A stretch of 64,000 bases of DNA. Source: Euclidia mi. Taxonomy: Eukaryota > Arthropoda > Insecta > Lepidoptera > Erebidae. The stretch is taken from assembly GCA_944739405.2 (NCBI GenBank), contig OX123187.2:37056394-37120393 (forward strand), given 5' to 3'. Each line of letters starts with the position of its first letter. Position 1 is the first letter of the stretch. Positions 1-10,664 of the stretch are shown one piece after another. The notes under the pieces were generated by a model. It did no database searches and was not told the origin of the DNA. It saw only the letters and a list, made by a program, of their open reading frames with translations. Both the position numbers and the translations under genes were made by a program.

Positions 1-1187
1 GTTAATTACTAACAAGGAAAGAGACGAGCGGGCGTCAAGAAAAGGTATAGGGCGACGAGTGGCAGAGTATCGGTTACCGGGTGAGAAGTCCTAACGAGGT
101 ATGACGCTGTTGATCCCGGTGAGTGCCTGATACTTAAATTTAATCACTAAAAGTCATTGTGTAAGTTTTATATAATTACACATTACAAATATGTATGTAC
201 TGATATCCCAGGCTGAATAAATTACTATAGACAATGTTATTTATTAATATGTTTGGTAGAATTTGTTATAATATATCAGTTTATAATAGTTAGTTATATA
301 ATAACGATTACAGACTGACTGACTGGGTGCGCCTGGCTTAGCGTAGGTCCTGTATGGCCGAGAGAGTGTGATATATGTAAGCCACGGTTTGATGGTTGTG
401 TTCTCGGCTCTGCCCCGGGACCCAGCGTACGGAGATTGAGAGCGGAGAGAATACAAGTATCCTGCCAGTGGATCTGCGTATGTGTGATTAGCTTAGGATA
501 TTAGGCTTGCGGAGAAGTAAGAGTGTACGCAGGTCTTGTATGAGTTACCTCGGCTTTGCCCCGGTACACAGCTACCGGAGATTGAGAGCGGAGGGGTTTC
601 ACATGCTTGATTTGTGACCACGGTCTGGTATGAGTTACCTCGGCTCTGCCTCGGCACCCAGCGTCTGAGATTGAGAGCGGAGAGGTTTCACATATCTCGC
701 TTGTGGATGTGTGGTTATGAATGGTGGATAGTTAACTATGTGGTATTCAGGGTACTGCTAGGCATCGTAATCTAGTTAGAAGCGAGGCAACCCCATTAAA
801 GACATATATTATTTTGATGTCCTCTCTTCACTCTTAGAAGTGTTTACACTTGGTAAATGCTGTCAGTAGAGACATGTCCCGTCAAACCTGGACGAGTGTC
901 ATAGATTATGCGCGGAGGAGGGGCGCTTAATCAGGGCCACTGGGGGCCCTCTGACATTTTAAACCCAGTTATTAAGAAAACTAAAATTTTAATCAGCCTG
1001 GGGTCTATAGGATTCCGTTACACTATCGTGCATCGAAGGGCACGCAAAGCTGGTGATCTGATTCTTGTCTTTGGACAGTAAAGTTTGACTATGTAGGAGT
1101 TCTGGGTCGGCCTATAACTCCGACATAGTTGACCAGACACTCACACAAAGAAAATAATAAAAGTGTCCCTACAGTTGTTATTTATCT
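1..1187. repeat. Unresolved repeat-rich block with three imperfect direct repeats
   Basis: There is no usable ORF. Three related segments share CTCGGCTCTGCC followed by GAGATTGAGAGCGGAG, at about 403-450, 549-595 and 639-687, spaced 146 and 90 bases apart. The remainder includes a GGGCCACTGGGGGCCC-like palindrome near 933-949. The repetition and higher GC than the surroundings suggest part of a mobile element, possibly LTR or untranslated sequence, but no reverse transcriptase, LTR pair or primer site is visible, so the class stays open. Confidence 0.3.
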
Positions 1188-1448
1188 GACGACCAGTTGG
1201 CGCAGCGGGAGTGTAACTGCTACGCCGACGGTCGCGGGTTCGATTCCCGCTCAAGTCAAACATTTGTGTGCATGAACATGAATGTTTGTCTTGGTCTGGG
1301 TGTTTCTATGTATAATATGTATGTATTTACAAAAAAAAGTATATATGTATGTTTATCCATTATCTAGTACCCATAGTACAAACTCTGCTTAGTTTGGGAC
1401 TAGATGGTGATGTATGTATGTGGTAGAAAATAAAAAAATTAAAAAAAA
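1188..1448 (+). mobile_element. tRNA-derived SINE, family alpha (copy 1)
   Basis: The head begins GACGACCAGTTGGCGCAGCG and contains a clear Pol III B box, GGTTCGATTCCCGC, at about 1237-1250. The body reads TTTGTGTGCATGAACATG and the tail is A-rich. Two further copies occur at 16,790 and 63,609. Family names alpha to delta are local labels. The head is tRNA-like but continues into a shared 200-bp body, so this is a SINE and not a tRNA gene. Confidence 0.85.
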
Positions 1449-1799
1449 TATCTCAAAATTATAAAACGTTTCAACTTTCAGAACATGGAATAAAGACCAA
1501 GAGAATAGTGAAGCAGAAATGCCAAAATATTCGACGGGCTGCCATAGATTTATACGTACAAATTGAAACAGCCGGACCGGCTTCCGCGTCCGTAAAACTG
1601 ACACTAAGCTAGACTACTAGTCGACATTCGCAAGAGGACAATTGACGGAGATTTATACCATCGATCGTGGAAGGTTGGGATAGCCGAACTAGATGTATAT
1701 CTTTAAGATCTGTTTTTTCCCATTAGGACAGTTTAGTAAGTAGTTAGCAAAAATCTCTGACTGTAAATTTATGGGGCTATACATTTTAGGAAAATTAAT
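1449..1799. other. Non-coding stretch, nothing recognised
   Basis: AT-rich sequence with no repeat I can name and no ORF worth reporting. Confidence 0.4.
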
Positions 1800-1958
1800 A
1801 GGAAAACATCGTAAGGAAACCTGCATGTCTGAGAGTTCTCCATACCAACCCGCATTAGGCCAGCGTGGTGGACTATGGCCTTACCCTTCTCATAGTGAGA
1901 AGAGGCCCGTGCCCAGCAGTGGGACAGTTTGTATATAGGGCTGATGATGATGATGATA
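1800..1958 (+). mobile_element. 3' half of SINE family delta with TGA-repeat tail
   Basis: The block runs from AACATCGTAAGGAAACCTGC through CTGAGAGTTCTCCATA and CCCAGCAGTGGGACAG to a (TGA)n tail. The same order of motifs is seen at 11,670, 23,067 and 30,545. The 3' end resembles those of RTE LINEs in this window, which suggests RTE-type machinery mobilises it. Confidence 0.7.
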
Positions 1959-3419
1959 CGTATTATATTAGCGAGAGAGTTGGTCGCAGCGTGTCTGGAC
2001 TTACTGTATGTATAGTACAGTACTTGGATGGCCGCTTCTTGTCACAATTATTACATTAAGGCGTTACAGGAGGGCGCTTCAACCGTCGGTGCTTATTCTT
2101 GGCTCACACACAGGCATCGTTAGACCATGTCGGAGGCTGGCGGATAGTTTATAAACTCCAACAATCTCACACGAAAATAAAATGGAAGAAGCGAATAATG
2201 CTAATGAAAAAGATAATGTCGGTGCTCATGGCAACTGTTCTTTGAGTGTACAATTTTAATGTGCGAATTGATTGCGGCTGGATCGATTTCTAGCACATGC
2301 ACACACAGGCCGCCCCTTCTACAAATAAGGCCTATAGGTCAACCACTACTGCTTTAATTGTTAGCTATTGGTCGTTGAATCAATAAAAGGTACACAGGTT
2401 TTAAGTAAACAGTCTTAGGTATCAATGTTTCCACGTAGTATTTTGAAATTCATAGTTGGCATGCAAGTTTTATTTGCCGTTGATTTTCTGTTTGATTAAA
2501 ATTGAACTAAGAGATTCGATAGAAACCGACGAGCATGTATGAAAAGAGAAGTGAATGATAAGAAAGCACGTGTAGTTTATAAGGATAGCAGGAACTGGCG
2601 TTCTGTTTTCTCTGCCAACCCCAACGGGAGATAGGCGTGAGTATTCTTTTACTACGGAATTGAATATTCGATCTATAGATAGATCTGTAGATTTTCGATT
2701 CGTTTTTGACATATTTAAGCTCCATACAAAATATGTCAAATACGAATCTCGAATCTTAAAATCCATGTATGGATCGAATATTGAAAATGACCGTTAGACG
2801 TTTGTTGTCACCTAAAGGGTGTTCGTATGATTTGAAGATACCCTTGAACCCGGTAAGTGGCAATGCAGACTTGTGATACCAAATTTGATTTGTGGCACAG
2901 GTAAGGCAAAAAGATACCTGAGACCCCTTAGTCGCTAGAAGTATACAATAAGCTATTAAGTAAAACAGGTATACGTATGAAACTTGTATATCTAAATCCA
3001 AAGTAAAACATTGATGACACTCGCAAATTTTCAGTAAATAATACAAACATTAAAATGAATAACTACTGTACAATATGTTTTCCCACCGTTATACATAGGA
3101 AGGCTGGTCAATTGTAGAAGATAATTAATCTTGGGTGGGATTGCGAGGTTTCCGTGTGGATTTCAGGTCGGTATGAGTTACGACTACCCCATTTTGGGTT
3201 ATTAATCAAAATTTTAAATGGAAAGTATGAGGTCTAATAGTATTATTTAATTAAAGTATGAATTAAAATGGTTAGAAATAAGCTGTGTCTCATTTATCAT
3301 TATGTCTTTTGTGACATTTACGATACATGAAAATATATACAGTGGAAAAATAATACGTTCTTAGAATCTTAGTATAGAACAAGCCGAATTTTAGTTTTAT
3401 TTAATTACGCACTCAACAT
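1959..3419. other. Non-coding stretch with one tiny ORF
   Basis: I recognise no repeat family here. A 25-codon ORF at 2,182-2,259 starts in an A-rich context (AAAATAAAATGGAAGAAG) and ends in TAA. It has no recognisable product and is probably chance. The longer ORFs on either strand have no family features. Confidence 0.3.
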
Positions 3420-3697
3420 TAGTATTGCGCCACGAGGGACTTTATAAACATTTAATCGATAGACACAGAGTACACTCAGAGTCGAAACAACAAATTGTCA
3501 TCACTCTAAACTAAACGTTGTCTTGTGTGGGAACGGCATCCACAACACTCAGCGCAGTGCTGAACAGCACAGCACAGTGCTGAACAGCACAGCACAGTGC
3601 TGAACAGCACAGCACAGTGCTGAACAGCACAGCACAGTGCTGAACAGCACAGCACAGTGACCGCTTAAACCGCTACGCCAACCCCTGTATAATAGAA
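3420..3697 (-). mobile_element. SINE family beta interrupted by a 20-bp minisatellite
   Basis: Read on the minus strand this matches the family beta copy at 17,779-17,993. It has the head GGCGTAGCGGTTTAAGCGGT, then CCCACACAAGACAAC, then a body ending near the CCTCGTGGCGCAA block. Between the A-box-like head and the decayed B box sit five exact 20-bp repeats (3,556-3,655), so the internal promoter is split and the head is about 75-100 bp longer than normal. Confidence 0.75.
3556..3655. repeat. 20-bp minisatellite, five perfect units
   Basis: The unit AGTGCTGAACAGCACAGCAC repeats five times with no mismatch. Each unit contains the small palindrome GTGCT-GAAC-AGCAC. The perfection of the copies contrasts with the decay of the host SINE, so the expansion looks younger than the SINE. 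Confidence 0.95.
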
Positions 3698-4011
3698 CAA
3701 CATGTATAGTAATGATAATTAAATCCGAGACAAAATGTTCCGAAGGTAAAACTAAATTTAATGAGGCCTGAGGATCAGAGTTTCGTTTTAGCTTCAAAAA
3801 GTTGCGAATTGAGAAATATCATTCATAACGTAAAACTTGACCTAGCAGAATGTTAATCAGATATAAATTATTGAACAGCAAACAAATAAAGCTGTGGGTT
3901 AAGTCTGTACTAAAGCACATAACACAATTACCTATTTTGTATATGTATACAGGGCATCCTCCTCCTTCAGTCGAGAGCAAACTACTGAACAAGCATGTTC
4001 CCGCACTCCAT

Positions 4012-4215
4012 TCATCCTTTCACATGTGTGTCACTTAGTCTGTAATTGAGTTCTTCGGACACGTGGTCTGTCCATCTTCTCGGGATGCGACCCTTGGATA
4101 TCTTGGCGTCCATCTTCCAGGTGAACATCAGTTTCTCCAAACTATCGTTGGGCTTTTTGGCTATATTTCCAAAATACTGGAGTATTCTCTGTAAACATGA
4201 AGTATAAACATATAT
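4012..4215 (-). pseudogene. LINE reverse transcriptase C-terminal fragment
   Basis: The minus-strand translation includes RILQYFGNIAKKPNDSLEKL and then SKGRIPRRWTDHVSEEL. This resembles the segment after the RT domain in RTE-like insect LINEs (a 'RYFGH..R', 'SLEKL', 'RGR.P.RWTD' pattern). No RT catalytic motifs are present and the homologous part is only about 60 codons. It is an old fragment and the exact clade is uncertain. Confidence 0.6.
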
Positions 4216-4561
4216 ACAATCCTGGTTAGGGATGGCAAAATGAACCTGATACAATTTTACAAAATAACGAACTTGACTACACGTCGTATGATATTGATAC
4301 TGTTGAAATATTAAAGTGTTCTGCAGCGAGACGTCTGTCGACGGGATCCGGTGTTCGTTGGCACATTAAAATGAACTTTACAACATACCTAGTTGAAAAT
4401 ACCTATTTGAAAAGTGCAATAATATTGTCGATTTTTAAGCTTATCATGAATTATTCCTCTACCAGCCATTTAATGAGAAGCCCTATTATTAATATAGAGT
4501 ACATAGATGTAATATAGATGAACAGATCATCTCTCGTATGGTACCCATAATACGAAACTTA

Positions 4562-4625
4562 TCATCATCATTAGCCTGCCGTACTCAACTACTCCATATA
4601 GGCCTCCCCGAAATCAGGCAACTGA
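4562..4625 (-). mobile_element. RTE-like retroposon tail fragment
   Basis: An ATCATCATCATT run is followed by AGCCTGCCGTACTCAACTAC and TAGGCCTCCCC. This is the reverse complement of the 3' tail of a (TGA)n-ended retroposon also seen at 11,905 and 46,940. Confidence 0.5.
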
Positions 4626-4939
4626 ATTATATTTTCGATTCTTCATGTCCATTCGTTACCTAATCATGTGAAATTTTGCACGTGTTTTACTGAAGGCCTT
4701 CCTTTTTTGGATTCACTCGAAATAAAGATCTCCCCAGAGGGTAAACGTTAGACTCGTATTTGTGCCTTTCATTAAATATTATATTCGAAATAATTTAAAG
4801 AGAACGTTTGTCGACCACTGCTAATTATGCAAATTGCAAAAGGTCTAACAAAATTGAGAGGAGCATGTCAAAGGGCCTTGTTACTAAAACCTAAGAATTT
4901 CCATAATAAATGACTTTATATAGTAATTACTAATGTATA

Positions 4940-5325
4940 TTCTTTCTCTTAGCGTTATCCCAGTTTCAGTCCGGGGTCCGCTTTCTAGTCTAACCGGATT
5001 TGGCTGAATATTAGCTTTTCCACGGAACGACTGCCTGTCTGACCTCCGCAACCCGAAGGGATAGCGATATTCCATGGTTTAGACTAGTGTCAGATTATTT
5101 AGAAGGTACTGACGACCTATAACGACTGTCAAAGATCTTCATGACAACCGGGACCGACGGCTTAACGTGCTCTCCGAGGCACGGGACAAGCGATAATTAA
5201 CAATTCAATACGCACATAACTCCGAAAAGTCATTGGTGCGCGCCGTGGATTCGAACCTGATACCCTCTGCATGGCAGTCTGTTGGTATATCCACTCGGCT
5301 ATCGCTGCCTAGCTAGTTAGTAATT
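4940..5325 (-). mobile_element. SINE family delta, long form
   Basis: On the minus strand a tRNA-like head (AGCGATAGCCGAGTGGATAT, then GGTTCGAATCCACGGCGCGC) leads into an ATTATCGCTTG block. The long 3' portion contains AACCATGGAATATCGCTATC and CGGACCCCGGACTGAAACTG. Related long copies lie at 32,566 (+), 36,035 (-), 12,055 (-) and 47,080 (-). Its B box is well kept, so it is one of the better preserved copies here. Confidence 0.7.
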
Positions 5326-5852
5326 ACTAATGTATATTACGCATTATTTATTAAACAGGTATAATTAGTAGGATGAACTCAGACGAACACGTGTATCCTT
5401 AAATTGGAGATTGGTTCAAAATACAAGTTATTCTATACATAATAATAGACAAATTAATGGAATAAATTATCCGCTTAGAACGCAAAATACGTCTTGGTGC
5501 GGCAAGATTACTGCTAAACATAAATAAGCTTAATAAAGATGCCCATTTTTAGGGTACCGTTGTATACTATAAGGCATTCTTATGGTTTAACTGTGTCCTA
5601 AACAGCTAAATTTGTCATGGGTATTGATGGTATTGACATGGCTTGTTTATTTTTCAATCAATCTATTTTCTTAAATTACTACTTTAATCATCTGTTTGAC
5701 CCATAAATGATCTATTTATTTATGGGTGACCGCGTCTCCGACTCCGGAAACCTCTACACAGCCAATTAAGATACAAATAAAAATAATTAACCAAAGGAAA
5801 ACAATATAAACAAACGAGCAGAATCTTTAAGCATAAAATGTACGTAATAAGT

Positions 5853-5950
5853 TCTTTATTTTTTTTAAATTACCTACTTACACTTAATTGGGCGTAATAT
5901 TACACATCTGCCTACCCCTTCGGGGATACAGACGTGAGTCTATAAATAAA
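5853..5950 (+). mobile_element. 5'-truncated SINE family gamma with 18-bp target duplication
   Basis: The insert ends with the family gamma 3' signature (TAATATTACACATCTGCCTA, CCCCTTCGGGGATACAG, GTGAGTCTATAAATAAA). The 18-bp repeat AAAATGTACGTAATAAGT flanks it exactly at 5,835-5,852 and 5,951-5,968. A perfect long target duplication marks a recent retroposition. Confidence 0.8.
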
Positions 5951-6018
5951 AAAATGTACGTAATAAGTATAATATTTGATTAGAAAAGCAGCAACCGGAC
6001 GAGACAATTTTAATAAGT

Positions 6019-6240
6019 CAGTAGAGGACGTCAGTAGCTACGCCTGCACTTTTTTTTAATTTACCCGTTTTGGCCGATCCCGTGGGAATTTCGGGAAATC
6101 CCTTCTAAGTGCACCCCTACGATCCCCAAGGAGCATACATGCCAAATTTTAGCTTCCTGCGCCCAATAGTTTCGGCTGTAGCGTGTCTGTCAGTCAGTCA
6201 GTAACGCAAGTATTTTATATATTAAGATTATATATTAAGA
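6019..6240 (-). mobile_element. Non-autonomous Helitron (copy 1, eroded ends)
   Basis: This matches the intact copies at 60,135 and 62,634 along its length, including GATCCCGTGGGAATTTCGGG and GTCTGTCAGTCAGTCAGTAA. The CTAG terminus is eroded (CAGTAGAGG in place of CTAGAGG on the plus strand). The 13-bp 5' terminal sequence TTATATATTAAGA is present twice in tandem at about 6,216-6,240. Confidence 0.75.
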
Positions 6241-6769
6241 TTACGTCTTCATCATCTGAAGAAATAAGTAGCTTTCTTACGCAAATTTACTAACATATAT
6301 CTACAACACACCTCAGATTTCAAAGTAGCACAACCAACGAGACAGTTTCTCCTCTTACTCTAAATACCTACCTGTCAAGCTCAGCAATAAATGAGTGATA
6401 TTTTCAAATGCTCTGAGGAAGTTTCATGAAACTCGGAAATTACAGTACCTACGTCGCTTGAAGATGAATTCATTACTTAACGATAAATTTCCATCAAATA
6501 AGTTCTGATTTAATCAATCATTCACAGTTATAAACTCAAAGGCGTGTTAAAACATTGAAAATGTTGAGATACTACATAATCCTAACAAGTATTTTAAATG
6601 TGAGCGTTGGTTTATTTATTTCTTGATTCGATAAAATTAACATAATAAATGTAAATATGGAGTGGTGGAGAGCATTTTCCGATTACAGGTATAATCTTGG
6701 CTTTATTCAAAATCCGAGCGAAAACCGCAATTTCTTGACCCTGACATAAACGTTGTTATTATTATTACC
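6241..6769. other. Non-coding stretch, nothing recognised
   Basis: AT-rich unique-looking sequence. No ORF, repeat boundary or structured element stands out. Confidence 0.4.
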
Positions 6770-6960
6770 TTATTATTATTAGTACCTGGATGACCGAGCT
6801 TCACTCGGTTTATTTTTTGGTAAATCATGTTTTCTTAAACTTATTAAGTTTTATCGCCCCCGTAACCCTCTGCAAAGTACATGCCATGAAAATTGTTGGA
6901 GCCGTTTTCGAGATTCAGGTTACGGTTATATACCAATATATACAGTATTACATGTACCTA
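6770..6960 (+). repeat. Interspersed repeat with CGAGCTTCACTCGGT motif
   Basis: TGACCGAGCTTCACTCGG, then GGAGCCGTTTTCGAGATTCA and a TATATAC-rich end, resemble a widespread lepidopteran interspersed repeat I recall but cannot classify (possibly a LINE 3' end). The 74-codon ORF over it looks like a by-product. Confidence 0.4.
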
Positions 6961-7764
6961 CATAGGTATGTCTTTTTCGCAGGTATTGTCTTAAATTTCA
7001 CGTTAGGGAAATAATTCCTTCGGAACATTGACACAGGGACATGGGTCTAACGTGCAGAGGCCCGTACAGATTTTAAGTTTAGAATCTAATAGGAAACCTG
7101 CTGAGATTTCTCCATTACTTAATTCGAGTACTGTTACGGATTAGGCGCAATAAGGGTAGGATTATATATTTACCGAAATGTATAATTTTTGGCCAGTGGG
7201 AGGGTTGTTTATTTAATTAGGAGTTGATATCTATGCCTTCTCTTATTTCTCTCATAGTATTGTCGGAAAAGACAGTCACTGATTCACCAGTTTAGAAGTG
7301 GCCTCTTAAATTAGCTACCCGATGCAAATGTAATTTGCCAAGAAGGCAACTAGTGGACAAACTGGTATGAGCGACTAGAGATAAGCATATAGCTTTCACA
7401 GTTGTCCACTTCCGCACCGAATAAGCCAAGCTAGTTTGTATGTTCTACTCCACGTCTTGGGATTCCTTTCCATCGAACTAACAAAGGTGTGCAGGTGACA
7501 AAGCCATGACTGAACTGTGTAGCATGCCTGAAATACGCAACTGATCATCACATATTTCTGTCAACATTTTGTCAGGGGGCAAAAGGTACGGTAGGTATTG
7601 AGTACCTACTAGTGGAAGTAAAGTAAAATCATCTTTATTGTAAGACTTGTGTATACGACTGATTAAATGTTTAAAAACTGTTATTAACAGGCATCATCTA
7701 TCTTTTTTACCTTTTCAGGTCTTAAGGCAACGTTAAGAGAAAGTTGATCTATTTTGCGCTCATA
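6961..7764. other. Left flank of unit A, no gene seen
   Basis: Collinearity with unit B is lost upstream of about 7,765. No homology to the sequence left of 38,471 was found by eye. No repeat family or ORF is supported. Confidence 0.4.
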
Positions 7765-8177
7765 TTACGTCTAAAACTTATATGTAGGTATCATTCCAAG
7801 TATATTTCTGCTCTATATTTCCATCTAATTAACCAATTCATGCAGTGTTCAGTAAAAACATGTTTACCTTTCCAAACATTTACTAACTTGGACGAGGTCA
7901 ACGAAACTGTTATTTTATTCATATACCTTCTATAATATACATAATGTACATATAGTTCGTGTTTTCTTTGAAATAATTTCAAGTTTAAGTGAATGGAAAT
8001 TCTTTAAGTGCCATCTCAAATATTCACAAAACAATGACGCAATTTGCTTTACTTGAAGAAACATGATTTTCAAATCTAATAATGCCTTCGTTTGCTTAAG
8101 TTAAGCTCTGTTCCGATTTATCTCGCACCTATTTTTTTTTGTTTTTTACGAGTAGGTTTTTATTGATTGACATTACA

Positions 8178-8260
8178 TTGGGTAAATTCTATTACAAGAA
8201 TTTCCATTTCCAGTGAATTATGTTCACTCGGAGGAAATTCTTGTGATAGAATTTACCCAA
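8178..8260. repeat. 28-bp imperfect inverted repeat (hairpin)
   Basis: Arms at 8,178-8,205 (TTGGGTAAATTCTATTACAA...) and 8,233-8,260 (...TTGTGATAGAATTTACCCAA) pair almost completely around a 27-base loop. In unit B only the right arm survives, at about 44,158-44,186, and a 5.4-kb block replaces the left arm. Confidence 0.7.
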
Positions 8261-9217
8261 ATAGCATTTAGCAGATCCTCTTTAATACAATTTGGCTACC
8301 TATTAAAAGGTTATTTTTCATGGTGCCTTCTTATGACTCAAGTACACTAGACAGTTTGTTATCCAAGCTGTTATTATTATCTATTATAGTTTGTATGAAA
8401 CCCACACACATTGTATTGTTCAGCTAAAATCTTTCCATACATTATGTACCAACATACAACATAATAATTTATAAGTACTGTGAACGGGAGCGCATGCACG
8501 TAAACAATCGGTCGAGGGCCGACCGCTACTCGCGTATTCTGCCGCAGATGAGAGTTTGTAAATACTTTACAATCTATGTGAAATTAATTGTGAAACAACC
8601 ACCCGTATCAAGGTATTATCTTCGTAAATTTTATTAAAATTGTTCCCTAAAGTGTAAATGTTTCTCGTATAAATTCTAAATACCTAATCTGAAAAGTAAA
8701 ACTTAACCTTTAAAGTTTACTTCTTCAGATTTGTATAAAATATTTGTCTTATTTTAGATATAGAATTTTACTTAAATGAAAAAGCTGTTTAACTCTTCCA
8801 TTGCAACAGTGTAACGTACGTTACTCTATCATACCTCGCACTGATTGAAATGTGATTCAGTTTGTACTAGCTCTAGTACAATGTTTATTCTAGTGTTGTG
8901 TTTATTCACGTATCTACATATTCCACATCAACGCAACGTGATAATTGTTAGGAAATCTAAAGATATCTCTTAGTACTCTAAATTCACTTGATAGACAGAG
9001 AATCACTGGATATAAACGACATAAATCGATCGTAAGGTATATTCTGCAAAGCTTGAAACTCTTGGCATCTAGAAAATTCTGCCAAAATCCCAAACAAATT
9101 CACCCGAATCGGGAAATCTAATCGAAATTTGACGATTGACAAAATAAAAGACATATTATAACACTGAAACCACAAAGTAATCAGGTTGCAACGTAACTTA
9201 ATAACAAAGACGCAATA
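8261..9217. other. Shared duplication sequence without genes
   Basis: This stretch aligns with 44,187-45,620 of unit B, apart from three B-only segments. No coding signal is preserved between the copies. Confidence 0.5.
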
Positions 9218-9490
9218 TATGACTTTTTGACGTGACAACGTCTTATAAATTGGTTTGCCGGGTGACACTTCAAGAAACTGCGTTACGCTCCGCTCACGTT
9301 ATGCGCTCACAATGAGAGCGAGTGAGAGGCACGCGTCCCGCCTAAGAGCGAGAGAGACAGACATAAAAAGTGAAAGGCACGCGTCTTTCATCCTTCTTCC
9401 TACTATACGAATGAATATTCACATTAAAATTATTTTACCACTCAAAGTCGTTGTCACGTAAAACTTTCGCCCGTATACCGACTTTACAGG
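9218..9490. mobile_element. Candidate MITE present only in unit A
   Basis: Terminal inverted repeats of about 17 bp are visible: TTTTTGACGTGACAACG near 9,222-9,238, and its near-complement CGTTGTCACGTAAAACT near 9,449-9,465. The interior is GAGAG/GCGTCC-rich. Unit B lacks the block at about 45,620-45,635, where flanking CTTTTTCTTTAAACTCGG is continuous. Target duplication is not clear because the flank is T-rich. Confidence 0.55.
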
Positions 9491-9649
9491 CAACCAATTT
9501 TTTTCTTTAAACTCGGTAGAAGCGGAGTTGTATTAAAAATAAAAGCCAGCAGGGATTACTGAGAGGAATATATAGCCTTTGTGAATTAAGCGGAGCTAAG
9601 TTAAGCTGGAAATGACCTCGCTCGGGTTTCATTAGAGCTTGGAGGTTTA

Positions 9650-10664
9650 ACCCCTCGGATGCCCCGCTCTAAAATGCATTTCTCCGGTAGTGTCCAGCCA
9701 TTTTGAGGATGTAACGTTTATAAGATCCTAGGTTATAAAACTTTAATTTTCTCGCGTTTGGTATAATTATATGACGTAAATTTTAAACCGTACACAGTTC
9801 AGAAGTTACTCTATATGAGAATTATATTAAAATAGCTTACCCTTATCCTTTTCATGTCGAAAAAAAATTGATAAATGCAGGTCACTTTGTTTTTTCTTAC
9901 ACCATATGAAACATTTTTCCAAAATACACATAAATTATTCACGAAATTCCCTTTCTCACTGCACTAATATTGACACGGGTAGATGACGCGACGGTTATAT
10001 ACATTAATTTAGCACAGTTCACCGATATTACTTCACAATAACCATTTATACATAGCAGCGAAAATTTTGCACCATTTTGACGATCCGACGGAAAACATTT
10101 CTCACTCATAAAACATGTTTATAACTATTTATAGCAAAAACAATACGAAATGTCTTATTAGCAATGGATTCTAAGACAATTTTGTGAGAAACTTATTTAT
10201 ATTTTAGTAAAGTTATTAATAAATACTTACATATAATCATTTAAAATATGGAGGACGGCGAGCGCCCAACGCCCGAAAATTGCATCTAACACTTTTTTTG
10301 TAAATGTTTTATAACTAGCTAAAAAATATTTAAAACATATACTTCACTAAATTGTCAATAATTTGATATATAATACTAATACAATCGCTTAACGTCTGCG
10401 GTGAGAACACATTTAAAAAGAATCACAAATTCAACTTAGTTGATCGCCACAGCCCAATATGGCGGCACGGAGGAAACTGAGCACCGAAATCAGCAACTTT
10501 ATTATTTTTCTCGGTTGCAAGCTTGGAAATATGGTAAAATTTATGGTATAATGGTGGGTAATCTGTAACTAGTCGATGTACGTTTTTATTATTGTAACCA
10601 ATCACACAACACCAGGGTGAAGTTCACACAAATCCTTATGTGCACACCGTGCCCGTAGGACACT
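9650..10664. other. 1.0-kb segment absent from unit B
   Basis: Flanks GCTTGGAGGTTTAA and AGTGTCGATACGTTTCACTG are contiguous in unit B at about 45,780. No inverted repeats, target duplication or poly(A) tail mark it as an insertion, so a deletion in B is the simpler reading. It holds no long ORF. Two short ATGs (near 10,246 and 10,458) open only brief frames. Confidence 0.5.

Noticed and set aside
1188..1260. tRNA gene call at the SINE heads (also at 16,790, 17,779, 23,240 and 63,609)
   Set aside because: The B box is good but no complete cloverleaf is present, and the same head continues into a shared non-tRNA body in every copy. These are SINE heads.
3556..3655. CRISPR-like array
   Set aside because: The repeats are adjacent with no spacers and the DNA is eukaryotic; it is a minisatellite.
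3549..3797. Cysteine-rich minus-strand ORF (CAVLFSTVLCCSAL repeats)
   Set aside because: It is a by-product of translating the 20-bp minisatellite.
10246..10520. Possible 5' exon around ATGGAGGACGG and ATGGCGGCACGG
   Set aside because: Both frames close quickly, no splice donor or downstream exon is evident, and the segment is missing from unit B.
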